Virus record (IMG/VR): IMGVR_UViG_3300007363_000100
Location: 1 to 24,221 of that record
Strand: one strand, 5' to 3'
DNA length: 24,221 nt
Source of the DNA: a virus
Positions 21,109-24,221 of this stretch are shown here, piece by piece. The notes below the pieces were generated by a model. It worked only from the letters and a program-made list of their open reading frames with translations. It was not told the DNA's origin and did no database searches. The position numbers and the translations under genes were made by a program. The first letter of the stretch is position 1; every line of letters starts with the position of its first letter.

Positions 21109-21821
21109 CACACCCCCACTGGTTTCGGCATGTTCAAGGTTGGGAATGCGAGGTCCAGTTCAGCGAACCACTCCCGCGCATAGTCGCAGAACTGGTAGTC
21201 CCTGAACCACGGACCTCCTAAGGTATAGTGAATCAGTTTCGGGGTTTCGGTGCTCTGGTTCGGTTCAGCCACCAGATAGTTCCACTCCATCGGCAAGTCG
21301 CCAATGTTCTGCTCCACGCCCGCCCAAGTCATCCGGTGCAGGTCCAGACCGGAGGCCGTGTTGACGTAGGCCGGGGTGAGCCGGTCGCAGTACTTGTTGC
21401 GGAACACCATCACGCTCGACCAGTTCTTCCGTGGATAGACCGTTTGCTCCTGCGCCTGCATCTTGAGCGAGGACGACGGCGTGTAGCTATGCTTGACGCA
21501 CCAGACGGCGCGTAGCTCATCTTTCTTGGCAATCTTAACCAGTTCATAGACATCCCCCTGGCAGAGCATGTCGCAGTCCATGAAGATCGAATAATCGCCG
21601 TACCCGCTCATGTAGGGCACTAGAAAGCGCGTCAGCGAGAACTCGGTGCTTTCCGTCTTGCCCCGCTCCCTCGTATAGAGGCCAGCCTGGCGTAAAGAGT
21701 CTTGCACCAGCGGCGTAATGGAGACAGGTCCCGACGCCTGCCGTAAGATACTGTGGCAAAGGACATGGTAGGCGACGGTTTCAGCGGGGTCATAGCCGAT
21801 AAACACATTTAAGGGCCTCAT
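21108..21821 (-). CDS. GT8-like glycosyltransferase
   Basis: The 237-residue protein has the look of a GT-A fold nucleotide-sugar glycosyltransferase. The N-terminal NVFIGYDPAE strand-loop suits nucleotide binding. SIFMDCDMLCQGD places a DxD metal-binding motif at D82/D84. IHYTLGGPWF near residue 197 resembles the C-terminal His-containing metal/donor motif of GT8 enzymes. There is no signal peptide or membrane segment, so it should act in the cytoplasm. Its start overlaps the portal stop in ATGA, and its own stop overlaps the zinc-ribbon gene. Donor sugar and acceptor are unknown. Location inside the virion operon suggests that it modifies a virion protein or a host surface precursor, which is inference. 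It is separated from the second glycan cassette at 14561-17767. Confidence 0.8.
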   Translation of the reverse strand: MRPLNVFIGYDPAETVAYHVLCHSILRQASGPVSITPLVQDSLRQAGLYTRERGKTESTEFSLTRFLVPYMSGYGDYSIFMDCDMLCQGDVYELVKIAKKDELRAVWCVKHSYTPSSSLKMQAQEQTVYPRKNWSSVMVFRNKYCDRLTPAYVNTASGLDLHRMTWAGVEQNIGDLPMEWNYLVAEPNQSTETPKLIHYTLGGPWFRDYQFCDYAREWFAELDLAFPTLNMPKPVGV

Positions 21822-24127
21822 GCAGCTTCGTTCTCCGATTCTGTTTCTGCGGCTTCTTCCGCTCTCGCCGCTTGGGCGGCGGCACTGATCCGCGCCACTT
21901 CAATCTGTGCAGCGGCGGCAATGTTCGCCTTCTGAATTTCCGTCTCTTGGTGTATCAATTCCTGCATCTTCTTGGTGTCGCGTTCCGCCTGCATCTGTCG
22001 GCGCTGCATCTCCATCGCTTCGGGAGACGCTTTGGCCTGATGGACCGCATCACGCATCGCCATCTTGGCCTCGTTCACCTGTTGCTGTTGCGCCAAGACT
22101 TCTTCTTGCTGTTTCAACTGCAGTTCGCGTTGTGCCAGTTCCTGTTGCTTGATCGCCAGCGTCTTTTCAGCCTGGAACTGTTGTGTTTTCAACTGCTCGC
22201 TCGCCTGCATCTGTTGCATCTGCTGTTGGATCTGTGCGAGCTGCTGTTGCGCCTGCGCCAGTTCGGCGCCCTTGCCGTCATCTTCCGGTTTCGGCGGCTG
22301 CATCGCCTTGATGGTGTCCTCAAGTTCTGACCCGTACCGCCACCGTCGGACAATCGCCAACAGCATCACTTGGGCCGCTTCAAACGGGAGGGTGCCGGAC
22401 TGAATCATCGGGCCAAGCCCTTGCAGCACTTGCGCGAGGACCTGCAAAATCTCTTGAATGTTCTTCTGATCCTCGGCTGCTTCCGGTTCGACCGTGCTAT
22501 TCGTCTCAATGTCGATCCGGTAGGCGCGTTGGAGATCGTCGCGCAACATCGCCAGCACATCGGACCACTTCGGGGCCTTCAGTTGCTCTTGAATCTGCTG
22601 CAACTGCTGCATCTGCGGGTTCGGCTGAGGGGGTTGCCCAGGCTGCGGAGGCGGCTGTATCGCCTGTGCCCGCTGGATTTCTTGGCTTATGGCCTGAGCA
22701 ACCGCTGTCAGCTCGTTGAACTTGGCGCTCACGAGGAAAGGGAGACCCGTCATCTTGGCCCAGGTTTCTTCGCTGAACTTCGTCGCGGCCAATTCCAACA
22801 TGAGCCGCAGCAAATCCCGCGCATAGCGTGCCACTTCCTTCTGTGCCCGCTTCAGCCGCAACGTCCCCCACTGCGTCTTGATTTCCTGTGCGCCGAGCGT
22901 TTCAGAGGCTTTGGACGATCCCCGCAGAATGTCCGAAATGCCGGTGATTTCGTAGATGACCTGTTTGCACTGTTCCCGGGCGCCGAGCAGTTCGCGCAAG
23001 GTGATGATGAGTTCCTGCACCGGCATGAACCAAATGGCGTTCTGCAAGCCCTTTTCAGCAGCCAGGGAGGAGGATTTATCGGCGGGGACCAGTTCGTTAT
23101 CGTCCGCCTCCATCAGCTTCTTGAGATCGTCGCCTAATTCGCTGTCATAAATGCCCCGCGCCTTGATCGCCTTGGTGATCATGCGAATCCGGCGCGTCAG
23201 TTCGTTCAGTTCCTTTGCCTGATTCTCGTACAGCACATAGACGGCGGTCGGGGTGAAGCTGTGGTTCTTCTTGAGGAACTGCAACGGCTTCGGGCAGTTG
23301 AAAAAGCCGGTCAGTTGCAGGGGGTCATCTTCTTCCTTCAGGAAATCGTCCTTGTAGGTGTCGCTGAGATAGCGAACCTTGCGGCCCCCGTCCTTATCCC
23401 ACACCTGATAGATCCGGCAGGTCTTACGCTCGCCTTGGTGTGCGTCCTCTTTGCTCTTGGGTTCGTCCTTCTCCTGCGGCGTGTTGTCTTTCGAGTAGGT
23501 GAGCTTCGCCGCTATCTCCTTGCCAAAGAGCTTCGTGGCTTCTTCACGGTCAATTTCGTTCTCGTAGGCCACCCAGGGGACGTTGGACCACTTCTTCGCG
23601 TACCCGAAGTAGACCTTCTTCCAATCCTTGCTTTCGAGGCAGACCAGTTCGGAGGTCATTGCAGCCGGGACCGCTTCTTCGCCCTCTACCGGCGCAGCCT
23701 CGACAAGATCGGCGTCATAGACCACGGCAGTGACCGCACGGCCAGGCAGTAAGGCATCGAGAGACGCGGCCTGCATCCCATCGTCAAACACTTCGTAGCC
23801 GTCCACGTTGGTATCGAGCAGAAATTCCAGGCCCCGTTGTCCGGCCTGGGCCGCTGCTTTGCCGAGGGGGTCGTCATCCTTGAACCGGCGCTGTACCACA
23901 GGGCGGGGAATGGCCGAATAGACGGCAGGGAGCAGCGTTTCGGTGTTGCTGTAGAGGATATTAAACGGCGTTTCGTCCGACTTCGTGCCGTCATAAATGT
24001 CCAGAATGCGTTGGCCGGTCTTGCGAAAGTCGGATTCCCGCTTCTTACAGGCCTCGATTTCCTTGACCCATGCGGCCACGGCTTCTTGTTTCGTTTTCAA
24101 CTCATCTTCGGCAGTCGGCTTCGCCAT
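21818..24127 (-). CDS. Phage portal protein (large podovirus type) with Gln-rich coiled-coil C-terminus
   Basis: The 769-residue product fits the large portal proteins of P22- and SU10-like podoviruses. In such phages a portal dodecamer sits at the capsid vertex and is the DNA gateway. Seen: a charged N-terminal helix (about 1-45), then a portal-like core with PFNILYSNTETLLPAVYS near residue 55 and VIYEITGISDILRGSSKASE near 390. A Pro/Gln-rich linker lies around residue 495. From about 620 to 750 there is a long Gln/Ala/Glu-rich coiled coil. The ATG has GGAG five bases upstream. The stop overlaps the next start (ATGA), coupling it to the glycosyltransferase gene. Position ahead of scaffold and capsid genes supports the call. 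The unusually long Gln-rich tail could be the portal barrel or an internal extension. Confidence 0.88.
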   Translation of the reverse strand: MAKPTAEDELKTKQEAVAAWVKEIEACKKRESDFRKTGQRILDIYDGTKSDETPFNILYSNTETLLPAVYSAIPRPVVQRRFKDDDPLGKAAAQAGQRGLEFLLDTNVDGYEVFDDGMQAASLDALLPGRAVTAVVYDADLVEAAPVEGEEAVPAAMTSELVCLESKDWKKVYFGYAKKWSNVPWVAYENEIDREEATKLFGKEIAAKLTYSKDNTPQEKDEPKSKEDAHQGERKTCRIYQVWDKDGGRKVRYLSDTYKDDFLKEEDDPLQLTGFFNCPKPLQFLKKNHSFTPTAVYVLYENQAKELNELTRRIRMITKAIKARGIYDSELGDDLKKLMEADDNELVPADKSSSLAAEKGLQNAIWFMPVQELIITLRELLGAREQCKQVIYEITGISDILRGSSKASETLGAQEIKTQWGTLRLKRAQKEVARYARDLLRLMLELAATKFSEETWAKMTGLPFLVSAKFNELTAVAQAISQEIQRAQAIQPPPQPGQPPQPNPQMQQLQQIQEQLKAPKWSDVLAMLRDDLQRAYRIDIETNSTVEPEAAEDQKNIQEILQVLAQVLQGLGPMIQSGTLPFEAAQVMLLAIVRRWRYGSELEDTIKAMQPPKPEDDGKGAELAQAQQQLAQIQQQMQQMQASEQLKTQQFQAEKTLAIKQQELAQRELQLKQQEEVLAQQQQVNEAKMAMRDAVHQAKASPEAMEMQRRQMQAERDTKKMQELIHQETEIQKANIAAAAQIEVARISAAAQAARAEEAAETESENEAA

Positions 24128-24135
24128 TCTCGCTC

Positions 24136-24221
24136 CTACTGGCTCAACGCCCGTTCACGCTGTTTACGGCTGAAATGCTGCGCTTTGATCTGTCCAAAGG
24201 TCTGTTGACCGGGATTCGTGG
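24136..24221 (-). CDS. C-terminal fragment of an unidentified gene upstream of the portal
   Basis: A reading frame enters from the right edge and ends at a TAG at 24136-24138. It gives about 28 residues ending in a Gln/Arg/Lys-rich tail (FSRKQRERALSQ). The other two frames in this strip either stop earlier or read less like protein. The TAG overlaps the GGAG that serves the portal start, so the two genes look translationally linked. In short-tailed phages the gene before the portal is often the terminase large subunit, but this fragment carries no terminase motif and I cannot identify it. The 5' end lies outside the window. Confidence 0.5.
   Translation of the reverse strand, partial: TNPGQQTFGQIKAQHFSRKQRERALSQ

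Noticed and set aside
22370-23137. Long plus-strand open frame opposite the portal gene (255 residues)
   Set aside because: It lies wholly antisense to a clearly coding portal gene and is Leu/Arg/His/Gln-rich, as expected for the shadow of a Gln-rich reading frame.
1-24221. CRISPR array, tRNA genes, attachment sites, integrase or transposase
   Set aside because: No regularly spaced repeats, cloverleaf-like segments, recombinase motifs or flanking direct repeats were seen when reading both strands.

Overview
This window looks like the structural (virion) gene block of a tailed phage with a podovirus-type particle, either a free phage or a prophage segment. All real genes run on the minus strand, so the reading order is from high to low coordinates. 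They are tightly packed, with many ATGA or TAATG stop/start overlaps. The DNA is GC-rich. No integrase, tRNA, CRISPR array, insertion sequence, replication gene or lysis gene is visible. No stretch above 300 bases lacks a gene. The host cannot be named from this sequence. Several encoded Sec-type signal peptides and cysteine-rich exported proteins are compatible with a Gram-negative host, but this is weak inference.

Layout in transcription order. (1) Right edge to 20436: the tail end of an unidentified gene, a large portal protein with a Gln-rich coiled-coil C-terminus, a GT8-like glycosyltransferase, a degenerate zinc-ribbon protein, and two tiny ORFs of 29 and 53 codons (the second has two CxxC pairs). 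(2) 20350-20391: a strong intrinsic terminator or attenuator. (3) 20333-17769: scaffold-like protein, major capsid protein and a small decoration-like head protein. (4) 17767-14561: an inserted sugar or glycan cassette (DUF115/MptE-Maf-like protein, GT4-like glycosyltransferase, small class I methyltransferase, TylC3/TcaB9-type sugar C-methyltransferase). (5) 14564-10788: a conserved head-associated protein, a SU10-type head-tail adaptor, a beta-rich virion protein and a nozzle/hub-type tail protein. (6) 10699-5450: a GNAT acetyltransferase, a minor virion protein, a probable haem-oxygenase-like diiron enzyme, a Met/Pro-rich small protein and two long ejection-protein candidates. (7) 5447-4509: a tail-fibre-like protein. 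(8) 4483 to the left edge: four consecutive genes whose products all begin with Sec-type signal peptides. They are a small Cys-containing protein, a polyglycine adhesin-like protein, a parallel beta-helix protein with an inserted carbohydrate-binding-like domain, and a jelly-roll lyase-like protein that runs off the left edge into a likely fibronectin type III domain.

Putting this together: regions 1, 3, 5, 6 and 7 build a short-tailed virion. Dispersed among them are enzymes that could glycosylate, methylate or acetylate virion or host-surface components. The most unusual parts are the glycan cassette between the decoration and adaptor genes, the predicted diiron oxidase among the ejection genes, and the terminal cassette of exported, glycan-interacting proteins. 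Functions are assigned from sequence patterns and remembered family features only; no database search was possible.
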